NCBI RefSeq assembly: GCF_007679325.1
Contig: NZ_VEGI01000001.1
Coordinates: 1,488,001 to 1,552,000, forward strand
Direction: 5' to 3'
From: Arthrobacter sp. U41
Lineage (GTDB): Bacteria > Actinomycetota > Actinomycetes > Actinomycetales > Micrococcaceae
Length of the DNA: 64,000 bases
Positions 51,673 through 60,234 of this stretch are shown piece by piece (within the stretch, counting starts at the first letter, position 1; every line of letters starts with the position of its first letter). The notes under the pieces were generated by a model. That model was not told the origin of the DNA and ran no database searches. It saw nothing but the letters and a program-made list of their open reading frames with translations. A program made the position numbers and the translations under genes.

Positions 51673-52176
51673 ATGACCGCGCACGAAGAAGGCCCAGACA
51701 CCTCATCCACCGGCCGCGAGGCACCCGGCGGCCCCGCCCCGGCCCCCGCCGGCACTGACACCGGGACCGGCCCCAGAGCGACTCCCGCCGCGGACGAGCC
51801 TGACCGGAGCCGGCGCAGGATCTCGGCCTGGGCCCTGGGCGGGGGGACCGAACCGGATCCCAGGTTCACGCTGGCCAACGAGCGCACGTTCCTGGCGTGG
51901 ATCCGGACCTCGCTGGCGATGGTGGCCGGCGGCATCGCCGTCGAGGCCTTCACCTTGGAACTTTTCACCCCCGAGGTCCGCAAGACCGTCGCCGTTCTGC
52001 TGCTCCTGCTGGGGCTGGTGACCGGCGGCGGGTCCTTCTTCCGCTGGCTCAATGTGGAACGGGCCATGCGCCGGCAGGCACCGCTTCCGCTGCCCCTGAT
52101 CGCTCCCATCCTGGCGGCCGGCGGGGCACTTGTCGCGGCCGTGCTGATCGTTTTTGTGATCTGGCGGCCGGCCTAG
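51673..52176 (+). CDS. DUF202 membrane protein (YidH-like)
   Basis: A 167-residue protein. The first 50 residues are a Gly/Pro/Thr-rich tail. Residues 60-165 hold a DUF202 domain with three helices: FTLANERTFLAWIRTSLAMV, TVAVLLLLLGLVTGGGSFF, LIAPILAAGGALVAAVLIVF. Function unknown in this widespread family. The next gene, another DUF202, begins two bases after its stop, so they form a pair like yidH-yidG in enterobacteria. Confidence 0.9.
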   Translation: MTAHEEGPDTSSTGREAPGGPAPAPAGTDTGTGPRATPAADEPDRSRRRISAWALGGGTEPDPRFTLANERTFLAWIRTSLAMVAGGIAVEAFTLELFTPEVRKTVAVLLLLLGLVTGGGSFFRWLNVERAMRRQAPLPLPLIAPILAAGGALVAAVLIVFVIWRPA

Positions 52177-52178
52177 CC

Positions 52179-52523
52179 ATGGCACGGACCAGGGCGGCGG
52201 CGGTGCACAACGACCCGGGGCTCCAGCCCGAACGCACGGACCTCGCCTGGCGCAGGACCGCCCTGACGCTGATCACGGCCGCCTGCATTTTCCTGCGCTG
52301 GATGCCCCACTACGGCTGGTTCGTCGGGACTCTGGTGGCTACTTCACTGCTGGTGGCGCTGGGCATTGCCGTCACGCAGCGCCGCCGCTACCACCGGGCC
52401 GCCAGCGGCATCGGCGGAGGCGTGATGACCGCGAGCGTCCGGGCGACGGCGGCCATCGCGGGCAGCGTCGTGGTCCTCGCCGCACTCGGCATATACACCG
52501 TGCTGTTCCTGCCGCTGCAGTAG
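52179..52523 (+). CDS. DUF202 membrane protein (YidG-like)
   Basis: A 114-residue protein of the same family with ERTDLAWRRTALTLITAACI as the first helix and two more. It follows the larger DUF202 gene with a two-base gap. The pair probably forms one complex. Three copies of AGGTTCGACA or AGGTTCGCCA begin right at its stop codon. Confidence 0.88.
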   Translation: MARTRAAAVHNDPGLQPERTDLAWRRTALTLITAACIFLRWMPHYGWFVGTLVATSLLVALGIAVTQRRRYHRAASGIGGGVMTASVRATAAIAGSVVVLAALGIYTVLFLPLQ

Positions 52524-52562
52524 GTTCGACAGCCCCAGGTTCGACAACGCCCAGGTTCGCCA
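52522..52562. repeat. AGGTTCGACA triple repeat
   Basis: AGGTTCGACA at 52522 and 52537 and AGGTTCGCCA at 52553 (spacing 15 and 16 bp) follow the DUF202 stop. Function unknown. Confidence 0.55.
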
Positions 52563-52602
52563 CACCGAGTCGCAGCGGATGGCTGTCCGGACCGCCCCGC
52601 CT

Positions 52603-52647
52603 CATCGACTGCTACATAACCGCCCTTTTGAGCGGCCTGAACGGCCG
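52603..52647. repeat. Palindromic intergenic element, copy 2
   Basis: Bases 52603-52635 match the minus strand of 5903-5935: CATCGACTGCT, then CCGCCCTTTTGAG in both. A 7-bp stem AGCGGCC/GGCCGCT follows (52631-52649). It ends the DUF202 transcript region, downstream of both plus- and minus-strand genes. Confidence 0.6.
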
Positions 52648-52713
52648 CTTGGGCCCACGCCGGCAGGGTTCCCTGGCCGAGCGTGCGAGGCGAGGGGGCC
52701 GGTGGGGAGGACG

Positions 52714-53907
52714 TCAGGACAGGCGCTCTGCCCCGGCAGCCGGCGTGACCGTGAAGAAGTCCGGCGCGGTGAAACCGGCGTCCACGAACGCATGCACGAC
52801 GGCGTCACGGACCTGCCGCTCGTCCCGCACCGGGGTGAGGGCGATCGCCGAGCCGCCGAAGCCGCCTCCGGTCATGCGGGCCCCGATGGCGCCGTGGCTG
52901 CGGGCCGTGTCCACGGCAAGGTCCAGCTCCGGGCAGGAGATCTCGAAGTCGTCCCGCATGGAGGCATGGCTGGCATCAAGGAGGGCGCCGATCCGGGCCG
53001 GCCCCTGGGACCGGAGCGTGTCCACGGCCTGCAGCACACGGTCGTTTTCGGTGACGATGTGACGCACCCGCCGGAACGTCACCGGATCGAGCAGGCCGCC
53101 GGCCTCCTCAAGGTCCGCGACGCCGACATCCCGCAAGGCTTTGACGCCCAGGACCTCGGCGCCGAGCTCGCAGGACGCCCGGCGGGACGCGTACCCGCCG
53201 TCGGCGTGGGAATGCGCCACTTTCGTGTCGATCACCAGCAGAACCAGACCGGCGTCCTGCGCCTGGAACGGGACGAGCTCCACGGACTGGTCCCGGCAGT
53301 CAAGGAAGACGGCGTGTCCGCGGGCGCCGCGCAGCGACGCCGACTGGTCCATGATGCCGGTGGGCGCGCCGACGAAGGCGTTTTCGGCATGGTGGGTGAG
53401 TGTGACCATGTCCTCGGCGGTGAGTCCGGCGCCGAGCAGATCATTCATGGCAGTGACGACGGCGCATTCGATCGCGTGCGAGGAAGACAGGCCGGCACCG
53501 AGCGGGACGTTTGAGTCGAGGAGGAGGTCAAATCCCGGGACGTCGAGGCCGCGCTGCTGCAGGGCCCAGACCACTCCCAGCGGGTATTTGGCCCAGCCTT
53601 TGACGGCGCCCGGCGACAGGGAGGCGGCGTCGGCCGCGACGAGCCCCTGGTCGCCAAACGTGGAGAGAAGCCGGACTCGGCTGTCTTTACCGGAGGAACC
53701 CTCCCGGAGCCGGACTGCGGTCCTGGCCCGCTTGTCGATCGCGAAGGGCAGGACGAAGCCCTCGTTGTAATCGGTGTGCTCGCCGATCAGGTTGACCCGG
53801 CCCGGAGCGGCCCAGACGCCGTCCGGGGCGGCGCCGAATGTGGCCTCGAACCGGTCCGCAAGGCTGTCCGCCACGCCGCCGGCGTCGGTGCAGGTGGTGG
53901 TGTTCAT
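52714..53907 (-). CDS. galK: Galactokinase
   Basis: A 397-residue GHMP kinase. GRVNLIGEHTDYNEGFVLPF is the galactokinase signature, PLGAGLSSSHAIECAVV the ATP-binding loop, and GARMTGGGFGGSAIAL motif 3. It phosphorylates galactose at C1 with ATP. It overlaps galT by four bases. The pair is divergent from a DeoR-type regulator, which probably responds to galactose or a phosphate of it. No galE or galM is in the window. Confidence 0.96.
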   Translation of the reverse strand: MNTTTCTDAGGVADSLADRFEATFGAAPDGVWAAPGRVNLIGEHTDYNEGFVLPFAIDKRARTAVRLREGSSGKDSRVRLLSTFGDQGLVAADAASLSPGAVKGWAKYPLGVVWALQQRGLDVPGFDLLLDSNVPLGAGLSSSHAIECAVVTAMNDLLGAGLTAEDMVTLTHHAENAFVGAPTGIMDQSASLRGARGHAVFLDCRDQSVELVPFQAQDAGLVLLVIDTKVAHSHADGGYASRRASCELGAEVLGVKALRDVGVADLEEAGGLLDPVTFRRVRHIVTENDRVLQAVDTLRSQGPARIGALLDASHASMRDDFEISCPELDLAVDTARSHGAIGARMTGGGFGGSAIALTPVRDERQVRDAVVHAFVDAGFTAPDFFTVTPAAGAERLS

Positions 53908-55046
53908 GCGGGGGCGCCTTCCGGGGTCAGGGTGGTGCGGCTTGCGGGCTCACTGGCCACTTCCCGCAACCGGGCGGCGACGGATTCCGGCGTGGTGTCG
54001 TTGATAAAAGCTCCCATGGCGGCTTCGGAGCCGGCCAGGTACTTGAGCTTGTCCGCGGCGCGGCGGGGCGAGGTCAGCTGCAGGTGCAGGTGGCCGTCCC
54101 GTCGCATCGCCGGTTCCAGCGGAGCCTGGTGCCAGGCCGCGATGTAGGGGGTGGGCGTCGGGTAGAGGGCGTCGAAGCGCTTCAGGAGTTCGGGGTAGAG
54201 CTCCGCAAGCTCGTCGCGTTCGGCCCCGTTCAGGGCGGCGAGGTCCGGGACCTGGCGGTGCGGGACGAGGTGGACTTCCAGGGGCCAGCGGGCCGCGAAG
54301 GGGACGTAGGCGCTGAAGTGTTCGCCTTCGAGCACCATGCGGCTGCCGTCGTGGCGTTCGGCCCGGAGCAGGGAGGACGTGAGCGTCGCCCCGCCGTCGG
54401 ACGCGGCCGAGTAGGCGCCGGCTGCGGCCGCCAGGACCGCGGCGCGGGGCGTGACGTAGGGGTACGCGTAGATCTGCCCGTGCGGGTGGTGCAGGGTGAC
54501 GCCGATGTCGGCGCCCCGGTTTTCGAACGGAAAGACCTGCTGGACGCCGGGCAGTGCGCTGAGCGCTTCCGTGCGGTGGGCCCAGGCGTCGATCACTGTG
54601 CGGGTGCGGCGCCAGCCCAGCTCGGCGAAGGACCCGGTGTGCTGCGGGGTGAAGGCCACCACCTCGCAGCGGCCGACGGCGGGCGCGGTGGTCCCCCAGC
54701 CGGGCGCCGGCGGGACGTCGTGCGCGGCAGGTCCCAGGGAGGGGAAGCGGTTCTCAAAGACGGCGACGTCGTAGTCCGGCGCCGGGATCTCGGTCCGGTT
54801 GGCCGGCGTCGTCGGGCAGATGGGGCACTGGTCCGCCGGCGGCAGGTGCGTGCGCGACTGCCGGTGCGCGGCGACGGCGACCCATTCCCCGCTGAGCGCA
54901 TCGAAGCGCAGCTGGCCCGGTTCGGGGCGGGCGGGCAGCTCGCGGTGGTCCACGAGGGAGGCGGCGGGCCGCTCCGCCGTCCCGGTGTCGTCAAAATAGA
55001 GGATCTCGCGGCCGTCGGCCAGGCGGGTCATGGTGGTTCGCGTCAT
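53904..55046 (-). CDS. galT: Galactose-1-phosphate uridylyltransferase
   Basis: A 380-residue HIT-superfamily enzyme of the Leloir pathway. GVTLHHPHGQIYAYP contains the catalytic HPHGQ; CPICP gives the zinc Cys pair, and FENRFPSL plus WHQAPLEP complete the site. It swaps UMP between UDP-glucose and galactose-1-phosphate. The ATG at 55046 is chosen; another lies five codons in. It overlaps galK by four bases. Confidence 0.95.
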   Translation of the reverse strand: MTRTTMTRLADGREILYFDDTGTAERPAASLVDHRELPARPEPGQLRFDALSGEWVAVAAHRQSRTHLPPADQCPICPTTPANRTEIPAPDYDVAVFENRFPSLGPAAHDVPPAPGWGTTAPAVGRCEVVAFTPQHTGSFAELGWRRTRTVIDAWAHRTEALSALPGVQQVFPFENRGADIGVTLHHPHGQIYAYPYVTPRAAVLAAAAGAYSAASDGGATLTSSLLRAERHDGSRMVLEGEHFSAYVPFAARWPLEVHLVPHRQVPDLAALNGAERDELAELYPELLKRFDALYPTPTPYIAAWHQAPLEPAMRRDGHLHLQLTSPRRAADKLKYLAGSEAAMGAFINDTTPESVAARLREVASEPASRTTLTPEGAPA

Positions 55047-55063
55047 GGTTTCAGTTGTACACG

Positions 55064-55102
55064 ACAAAACATTTTCAAACAATAGAGCACAAAATGAAGC
55101 AG
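55064..55102. promoter_or_regulatory. AT-rich candidate DeoR operator in the galT/deoR gap
   Basis: The gap has AAAC repeats (ACAAAACATTTTCAAACAAT at 55064) and a further CACAAAATG nearby, in an otherwise GC-rich region between galT and the DeoR-type gene. DeoR-type repressors often bind such repeats. No exact palindrome is seen. Confidence 0.4.
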
Positions 55103-55213
55103 AAAGTGTGTGCGTTTGGCAGGTACGGACATTAGGATGTGTTGGAGGGCGCGGGGGCAGTCTTTGCTTCCCGCTCCCCCGAATCCACGCCGGAACCCCA
55201 CGAAGGACGCAGA

Positions 55214-56029
55214 ATGCTCGCCGCAGCACGCCACTCCGCCATCATCGCGGAGGTCCAGCGCGAGCGGATCGTCCGCGTCGCGGACCTCGCCCGGATGCTG
55301 GGCGTGTCCCTCATGACCGTCCGGCGGGACATCGAGGCACTGGACGCGGCGGGCGCGGTGGAAAAAATCCACGGCGGAGCCAAGCTGCCCGGCGCGGTGA
55401 GCACCCATGAGCCCGGTTTCGAGCTGAAGGTGACGCAGTTGCAGGACGAGAAGATGGCGATCGCGCACGAGGCCGCGGCCCAGGTGCGCGAAGGCATGGC
55501 GGTAGGCCTCAGCGCGGGCACCACCACCTGGGCGCTGGCGCAGCTGCTGTCCGCCGGGCCCCGAATCACCGTGGTGACCAACTCGGTGCGCGTTGCCGAC
55601 GTCTTCCACCAGAGTTCGTCCCCGTCCACCGTGATCCTGACCGGCGGCGAGCGCACGCCCTCCGATGCCCTGGTGGGGCCGCTGGCGACGTCGGCCCTCA
55701 AGCAGCTGCACCTGGACGTGCTGTTCCTGGGCGTCCACGGTGTGGATGCCGACGCGGGTTTTACGACGCCGAACGTGCTGGAAGCGGAGACGGACCGCGC
55801 CTTCGTGGCCGCGGCCCGCCGGGTGGTGGTGCTGGCTGACCACACGAAGTGGGGCACCTTCGGCATCAGCACCATCGCCGGCCTGGAGGAAGCGGACGAG
55901 CTGATCAGCGACGAGGGACTGCCCGGGGAGGCCCGGCGGATCCTCGGTGAGCGGGTGGGCCGGCTGCGGCTGGCATCCGGCGGGGCCGGGGCCCCAGGCG
56001 GCGAACCGACGACTATCGTGCGACGCTAG
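55214..56029 (+). CDS. DeoR/GlpR-family regulator
   Basis: A 271-residue regulator. Residues 5-60 are the DeoR HTH (RHSAIIAEVQRERIVRVADL, MLGVSLMTVRRDIEALDAAG). Residues 75-250 are the sugar-phosphate-sensing DeoR C-terminal domain (AVGLSAGTTTWALAQLL, VVTNSVRVADVFH, VLTGGE-like ILTGGERTPSD, ADHTKWG). AAGGAC before the ATG supports this start. Divergent from galT-galK, it is the likely galactose repressor. Confidence 0.92.
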   Translation: MLAAARHSAIIAEVQRERIVRVADLARMLGVSLMTVRRDIEALDAAGAVEKIHGGAKLPGAVSTHEPGFELKVTQLQDEKMAIAHEAAAQVREGMAVGLSAGTTTWALAQLLSAGPRITVVTNSVRVADVFHQSSSPSTVILTGGERTPSDALVGPLATSALKQLHLDVLFLGVHGVDADAGFTTPNVLEAETDRAFVAAARRVVVLADHTKWGTFGISTIAGLEEADELISDEGLPGEARRILGERVGRLRLASGGAGAPGGEPTTIVRR

Positions 56030-56033
56030 TTCC

Positions 56034-56456
56034 ATGGATCTGGAGGTGTCACCCGCGCTCACGATTCCCGCATCGGAGCTGGGCTGGCGGTTCTCGCGGT
56101 CGTCCGGGCCCGGCGGCCAGCACGTCAACACCTCGGACAGCCGCGCCGAACTCTCATGGAACATCGCCGCCTCGGCGGCGCTTTCGGAAGAGCAGCGGCT
56201 GCTGCTAACCACCCGGCTGGGACGACGTCTAGTCGCCGGGGTGATCACAGTGACGGCGTCCGAGCGGCGCTCCCAGCTGCGCAACCGTGAGATCGCCCTG
56301 GCCAAGCTCGCGGGACTTGTGGCGGAGGGTCTTGCCCCCGAGGCTGCCAGCCGCCGGCCGACCAAACCCACACGGGGATCGAAGCAGCGCCGCCTCGCGG
56401 CCAAGGGCCAGCGGTCGGCGACGAAACTGCAGCGCAGGCGGCCCTCCGCCGAGTAG
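56034..56456 (+). CDS. arfB: Alternative ribosome-rescue factor ArfB
   Basis: A 140-residue peptidyl-tRNA hydrolase of the ArfB/YaeJ type. It has the release-factor core RSSGPGGQHVNTSDSRAELS with GGQ at residues 27-29, and a basic C-terminal tail (RPTKPTRGSKQRRLAAKGQR, SATKLQRR) that enters the mRNA channel. It frees stalled ribosomes on non-stop mRNA. The start is four bases after the DeoR-type stop, so it may be translationally coupled. Confidence 0.92.
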   Translation: MDLEVSPALTIPASELGWRFSRSSGPGGQHVNTSDSRAELSWNIAASAALSEEQRLLLTTRLGRRLVAGVITVTASERRSQLRNREIALAKLAGLVAEGLAPEAASRRPTKPTRGSKQRRLAAKGQRSATKLQRRRPSAE

Positions 56457-56462
56457 CCGGCG

Positions 56463-56819
56463 CTATTCAGCCGGCACGTCCGTGGGCAGATCCGGCGACC
56501 ATCCCGGATCGTAGTCCGGGTGCTCCCGATAGGACCCGGCCAAAATGGTCAGCATGGCCCGGCGGGCGACGGCAACCGTCCCCTCAGCGTCCGCGGGATC
56601 CTCGATTCCCTCGTCCGCGGCAGCTTGTTTCCAACTCGCGATGATGGCCCTTTTCTGCGCGCACTCCTCCTCCATCCGCTCGCCGAGGGAACCCTTGCCG
56701 TCCCCTCCGTCTTCCGGGCGATCCGACGTGCCGACAACGAACATGCCATCCCGGATAGCTGCTTCTTCGTCCGCGATGCGCGCTTCCAGAAACTCGACGA
56801 TGTTCATGGCGACCATCAT
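56463..56819 (-). CDS. DUF6221-family protein
   Basis: A 118-residue protein, convergent with arfB. GGAG lies five bases before the ATG at 56819. It has MNIVEFLEARIADEEAAIRD, EECAQKRAIIASWKQAAADE and MLTILAGSYREHPDYDPGW, as in the other DUF6221 protein of the window (46760-47077). The family is unknown in function. Confidence 0.78.
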   Translation of the reverse strand: MMVAMNIVEFLEARIADEEAAIRDGMFVVGTSDRPEDGGDGKGSLGERMEEECAQKRAIIASWKQAAADEGIEDPADAEGTVAVARRAMLTILAGSYREHPDYDPGWSPDLPTDVPAE

Positions 56820-56850
56820 TGCACTCCGGACTGGCGCACCAAAGGAATAA

Positions 56851-56888
56851 CGAAAGAGGGCGACGGCGGGACATGCCCCGCCGTCGCC
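56851..56888 (-). terminator. Intrinsic terminator
   Basis: A 12-bp stem (56859-56870 with 56877-56888, loop ACATGC) is followed on the minus strand by CTCTTTCG. It lies 112 bp downstream of the NTF2-like gene and before the DUF6221 gene. Confidence 0.7.
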
Positions 56889-56999
56889 GTCTTACGCTGC
56901 ATGGGCGGTTGCGCCGCGGATCAGCCCTGGCGGGCCTTCATCGTCGCGGGTGGACGGGGCTCGAAGCCGGCGTCGGGGAGGCCGCGCGTTGATCTCCGG

Positions 57000-57407
57000 C
57001 TAGGCCTTTTCAACCCACTGGGCACGCCATGCCGGCGCCTCGAAGGCTTCGCTCCAGTACGCCGTCTCCTTGGCGATCTTGCCGTCCCGGAATTCGAAGA
57101 TAAAGACCGTTTCATACGTCGGGCCCTCGTAGTCCAGTGACGCCTCCAGGACCACCAGGTCCCCGCCGCTGACCAGCCGGCGGGGCGTGATGGTCGGCAG
57201 TTGCGGGAAGGCACTGTAGATGCCCCTCCGGTTCTCGGCGCCGCGGACGAGTTCACCGGATTGCGGCCAGTGCATCACGGCGTCGTCGTGGAACAGCTCA
57301 TCCATCAGCTCAACCCGACGGTCATTGAGGCACGCCACCAGCCGCTTGACCACGTTCTCATTTGCAGATTCCACAGTCCCACGTTCCTCTCCGTTGATGT
57401 CTCGCAT
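57000..57407 (-). CDS. NTF2-like (SnoaL-type) protein
   Basis: A 135-residue single-domain NTF2-like protein. GGAG is four bases before the ATG at 57407. It has VVKRLVACLNDRRVELMDEL, FHDDAVMHWPQSGELVRGAE, then FIFEFRDGKIAKETAYWSEA, the cone fold of SnoaL and ketosteroid-isomerase-like enzymes. The active residues cannot be assigned, so a ligand-binding or enzymatic role is open. Confidence 0.85.
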   Translation of the reverse strand: MRDINGEERGTVESANENVVKRLVACLNDRRVELMDELFHDDAVMHWPQSGELVRGAENRRGIYSAFPQLPTITPRRLVSGGDLVVLEASLDYEGPTYETVFIFEFRDGKIAKETAYWSEAFEAPAWRAQWVEKA

Positions 57408-57457
57408 TGTGCTCCGGACGCGTGGTTTGCGCCAGAGGAGAAGAACTCCTGCCGGCC

Positions 57458-58252
57458 TCAGCCGACGGAGCTCAGGAATTTCGTCGCATCCGCAGCCACC
57501 TGTTCGGGGCATTCCCACAGCACCAGGTGCGCGACGCCGGGATAGACCTTCAACTCGGCGCCCGCTATTCGTGCCGCCAGGGCCTCCTGGTGCCGCCGCG
57601 GCAGCACGCCGTCGTGCGCTCCCCACAGGATCAGGGTGGGCGCATGAATCGTTCCGGATTCGGTGGGCGGAGTGGCGGCACACAGGCCCGCCAGGATGCG
57701 CTTCCATGCGTGCGCGGGCATCCTGACGCCGTCCTGCACCCGGTCCTCGATGAACCACCGCGGCACCGGATGCAGGAGGGGAAACCAGGACAGCGAACTG
57801 CGCACCCAGTCCTCGTCGATGGGGTCCGTGAGGCGATCGACCTCGTCCGCGAATGCAGGCCGGCCCCGCAGGCTCAAGGGAGCGCCCACCAGCACCAGCG
57901 CTGCGACGCGCTCCGGGTACCCGACGGCCAGCTGCTGGGCCACGTAGCCGCCACTGGAGGAACCGAGCACAAATGCCTTCGGCACGTTGAGGGCGTCCAG
58001 GATTGCGGCGGCGTCCCCGCCCTGTTCCGCCAGCGAATACCCGTCTGCGGGTTTGTCCGCCCCGCCCTGGCCGCGGAGGTCGGGCGCGTAGACCCTGAAG
58101 TCAGCCAGCCGGGGCACAAGGCGGTCGAAGCTTCGGCGGGATTCGCCCCAGGCATGCAACAGCAACAGCGGCCGCGCGTCGGCGCTTCCCTGAACGAGGC
58201 ACGGCACCGAGATGCCCGTGGGGAGCCGCAGATTCCGGACCTCGGAGTCCAT
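57458..58252 (-). CDS. Alpha/beta hydrolase
   Basis: A 264-residue hydrolase. LLLLHAWGESRRSFDRLVPR, the VYAPDLRGQGGADKPADGYS cap entry, nucleophile GSSSGGYVAQQLA, acid in LILWGAHDGVLPRRH and PGVAHLVLWECPEQ for the His. It resembles haloalkane-dehalogenase/esterase-type enzymes. TACCCT lies exactly six bases before the ATG, so the message is leaderless. The divergent MOSC gene has the same type of start. Confidence 0.9.
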   Translation of the reverse strand: MDSEVRNLRLPTGISVPCLVQGSADARPLLLLHAWGESRRSFDRLVPRLADFRVYAPDLRGQGGADKPADGYSLAEQGGDAAAILDALNVPKAFVLGSSSGGYVAQQLAVGYPERVAALVLVGAPLSLRGRPAFADEVDRLTDPIDEDWVRSSLSWFPLLHPVPRWFIEDRVQDGVRMPAHAWKRILAGLCAATPPTESGTIHAPTLILWGAHDGVLPRRHQEALAARIAGAELKVYPGVAHLVLWECPEQVAADATKFLSSVG

Positions 58253-58349
58253 AGGCTCAGGGTACGCCTCGCTGTGCCGTGGCGGTCCTGCCCGGAACCC
58301 GCTCCGGCGCCGAGGTGCCGTCCGTGGCCGGGGAGGATAGTTTGGGGAC

Positions 58350-58922
58350 ATGACGGCAAGCTACAGGTACGACGTCGAGATTCTGCACCTCCTCGTGTCG
58401 CCCGCTCACGCGTACTTCGGCCGCGCCCGCGAGGGCGCAGCCGACGTCCCCACGACGGACGCGGACCGGGTGGAACTGGTGGCCGGCAAGGGGATCGTCG
58501 GCGACCGGTTTTTCGGCAAGGCGGCGCACATGGATGCGGCCGTCACCCTGGTCGCCGCCGAAGCCCTCGAAGCGATGGCCACGGAGCTCGGCGTCGGGCC
58601 GTTTGACCCGCTGTTGACCCGGCGCAATGTGGTTCTCAGGGGCGCCCACCTGGCTCCCCTGCTGGGCCACGACTTCGCGCTGGAATCGGGCGGGGAAATA
58701 GTGAGGCTCCGGGCGGGGCGGCCGGCCCACCCCTGTGCCTGGATGGACCGGATGCTGGCCCCCGGAGCACACGCCGCCATGCGCGGGAGGGGAGGTGTGC
58801 GCTGCCAGCCGCTGTCGGACGGCCTGCTGCACCGCGGCCCGGCCGTGCTGGTCAGCCCGGTGCCCCTGGACCCTGCTCTCGCCGGCACGCCGAGCTTGCT
58901 GCGGCCGTCGCGGCTGCCGTAG
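58350..58922 (+). CDS. MOSC domain-containing protein
   Basis: A 190-residue MOSC protein: VELVAGKGIVGDRFFGKAAH, LLTRRNVVLRGAHLAPLLGH and PAHPCAWMDRMLAPG with the conserved Cys. MOSC domains carry molybdenum-cofactor sulfur or bind N-hydroxylated substrates. TAGTTT lies six bases before the ATG with no ribosome site, suggesting a leaderless message. The sulfite-oxidase-like gene at 10.4 kb is the only other molybdoprotein here. Confidence 0.88.
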   Translation: MTASYRYDVEILHLLVSPAHAYFGRAREGAADVPTTDADRVELVAGKGIVGDRFFGKAAHMDAAVTLVAAEALEAMATELGVGPFDPLLTRRNVVLRGAHLAPLLGHDFALESGGEIVRLRAGRPAHPCAWMDRMLAPGAHAAMRGRGGVRCQPLSDGLLHRGPAVLVSPVPLDPALAGTPSLLRPSRLP

Positions 58923-58955
58923 CGCTGCCCCGCCTCCCGGGTCCCCCACTGCCGA

Positions 58956-59015
58956 GTTCGCCGGAAACCCGCGGGGTCGCCGGAAGGTCGGCAAGCCCGC
59001 AGGTTTCCGGCGAAC
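58956..59015. terminator. 20-bp inverted repeat between MOSC and oxidoreductase genes
   Basis: Arms 58956-58975 and 58996-59015 pair with one mismatch, in the gap between two convergent genes. It likely stops both. No T-run. The arms contain GCCGGAAACC, a motif seen in similar hairpins of this genome type. Confidence 0.65.
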
Positions 59016-59046
59016 CCGGTGTGGAGACTTCGCGGAAGTTGGCCGC

Positions 59047-60168
59047 CTACGAAAAGCGTCCCGGCCGGAAGGTGGCCAGCAGCGGGTGCTTAGCGCCGGT
59101 CAGAATCTCGCCCGCAAGGAGTTCGCCCGCGATGAGGCCCAGCGTGGCCCCCGAATGTGTGAAGGCCACGAAGCAGCCGGGCACCTGGCCGAGTTCACCG
59201 AGGACCGGCTCGCCGTCGCCGGGAATCGGCTTGTACCCGAGCTTCCAGGAGGCCGGTTTGAGTTCGGGGTTGCCCGCGATGAGCTTGGAGGCTTCATCGG
59301 CCAGTTCCTGGACCACGTCATCGGGGATGCTGAAGGAGCCGTCGGCGTGTTCGGTGATGCGCTCCTCGTACCAGTCGTGGTCCAGGGCCAGCGCATCGCC
59401 GGGGTTGGGCCGGACGGCGGCCCGGGGGGTGTTCAGCACGGCCTTCATTTCGTGGTCCAAAGGCTTTGTCAGCACCAGCATGGAAACCGGGGATCCGTTC
59501 GGGATCTCGACGCCGAGGGGCGCGACGACGGCAGGCGTTGCAGCCCCGCAGGCCACGAGCACGGCGTCCGTTTCATAAATCTCTCCTGCCGCCGTCTCGA
59601 CGCCGGTGGCCCGGCCGGCGCCGACTGCGACGGAGACCTTGCCGGCGTTGAGGACTAGCTCCCCGCCGAGGGAGTGAAACTCCTCCATCAGGAAGTCCAC
59701 CAGTTCGGGCAGGCTGACCCAGCCTTCGCCGGGATTGAAGATGGCCTTCTCCGCTACGGCCTCCGGGTCGAGGCCGGGTGTTGTGGCGGAAATCTGTTCA
59801 GGTGCCAGGAGTTTGGAGTCGTAGCCGATGGACGTCTCGTAGTTGTGGCGCGCTTCCGTGGCGGCCCGCTGTCCGGGAGCGTTCCACATGAGGCCGCCGC
59901 CGAATTGCAGCCAGTCCCGGCCCGGGTCCGAGGCGAAGAGCGTGCGGTAGCGGTCCACGCCGGCCACGCGGAGCTGGTGGTAGGGGGTGGACCGCTCGCC
60001 GGCGGAATTCAGCCAGGACAGCGAGCGGCCCGTGGCGCCGCTGGCCAGGCCCTCTTCGCTCAACAGGATGACGGATGCGCCTTCGCGGAGCAGGTGGACG
60101 GCGGTGGAGACGCCGAGGATGCCGGCGCCGATAACGGCCACGCGCTTGGTGGAGGGGGTGGAGGACAT
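59047..60168 (-). CDS. FAD-dependent oxidoreductase (DAO family)
   Basis: A 373-residue amine/D-amino-acid oxidase-type flavoprotein. RVAVIGAGILGVSTAVHLLR binds FAD; GRSLSWLNSAGERSTPYHQL and FTHSGATLGLIAGELLAGEI are conserved near the flavin. It should oxidise an amino or imino acid, or an N-substituted amine. AAGGGAG precedes the ATG. It ends an operon with a Gfo/Idh dehydrogenase and a polar amino-acid ABC importer, which suggests the substrate is imported by that transporter. Confidence 0.9.
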   Translation of the reverse strand: MSSTPSTKRVAVIGAGILGVSTAVHLLREGASVILLSEEGLASGATGRSLSWLNSAGERSTPYHQLRVAGVDRYRTLFASDPGRDWLQFGGGLMWNAPGQRAATEARHNYETSIGYDSKLLAPEQISATTPGLDPEAVAEKAIFNPGEGWVSLPELVDFLMEEFHSLGGELVLNAGKVSVAVGAGRATGVETAAGEIYETDAVLVACGAATPAVVAPLGVEIPNGSPVSMLVLTKPLDHEMKAVLNTPRAAVRPNPGDALALDHDWYEERITEHADGSFSIPDDVVQELADEASKLIAGNPELKPASWKLGYKPIPGDGEPVLGELGQVPGCFVAFTHSGATLGLIAGELLAGEILTGAKHPLLATFRPGRFS

Positions 60169-60234
60169 GATTCTCCCTTTCTTTGCAGGTGCTTGGGGTT
60201 GTGCAGGTCCCCGTGGGGGATGCGGTTAGGACGG

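Noticed and set aside
56889..56999. Remnant of another gene downstream of the NTF2-like gene
   Set aside because: The short frame with LPDAGFEPRPPATMKARQG has no recognisable domain and no start signal. I treat the stretch as non-coding.
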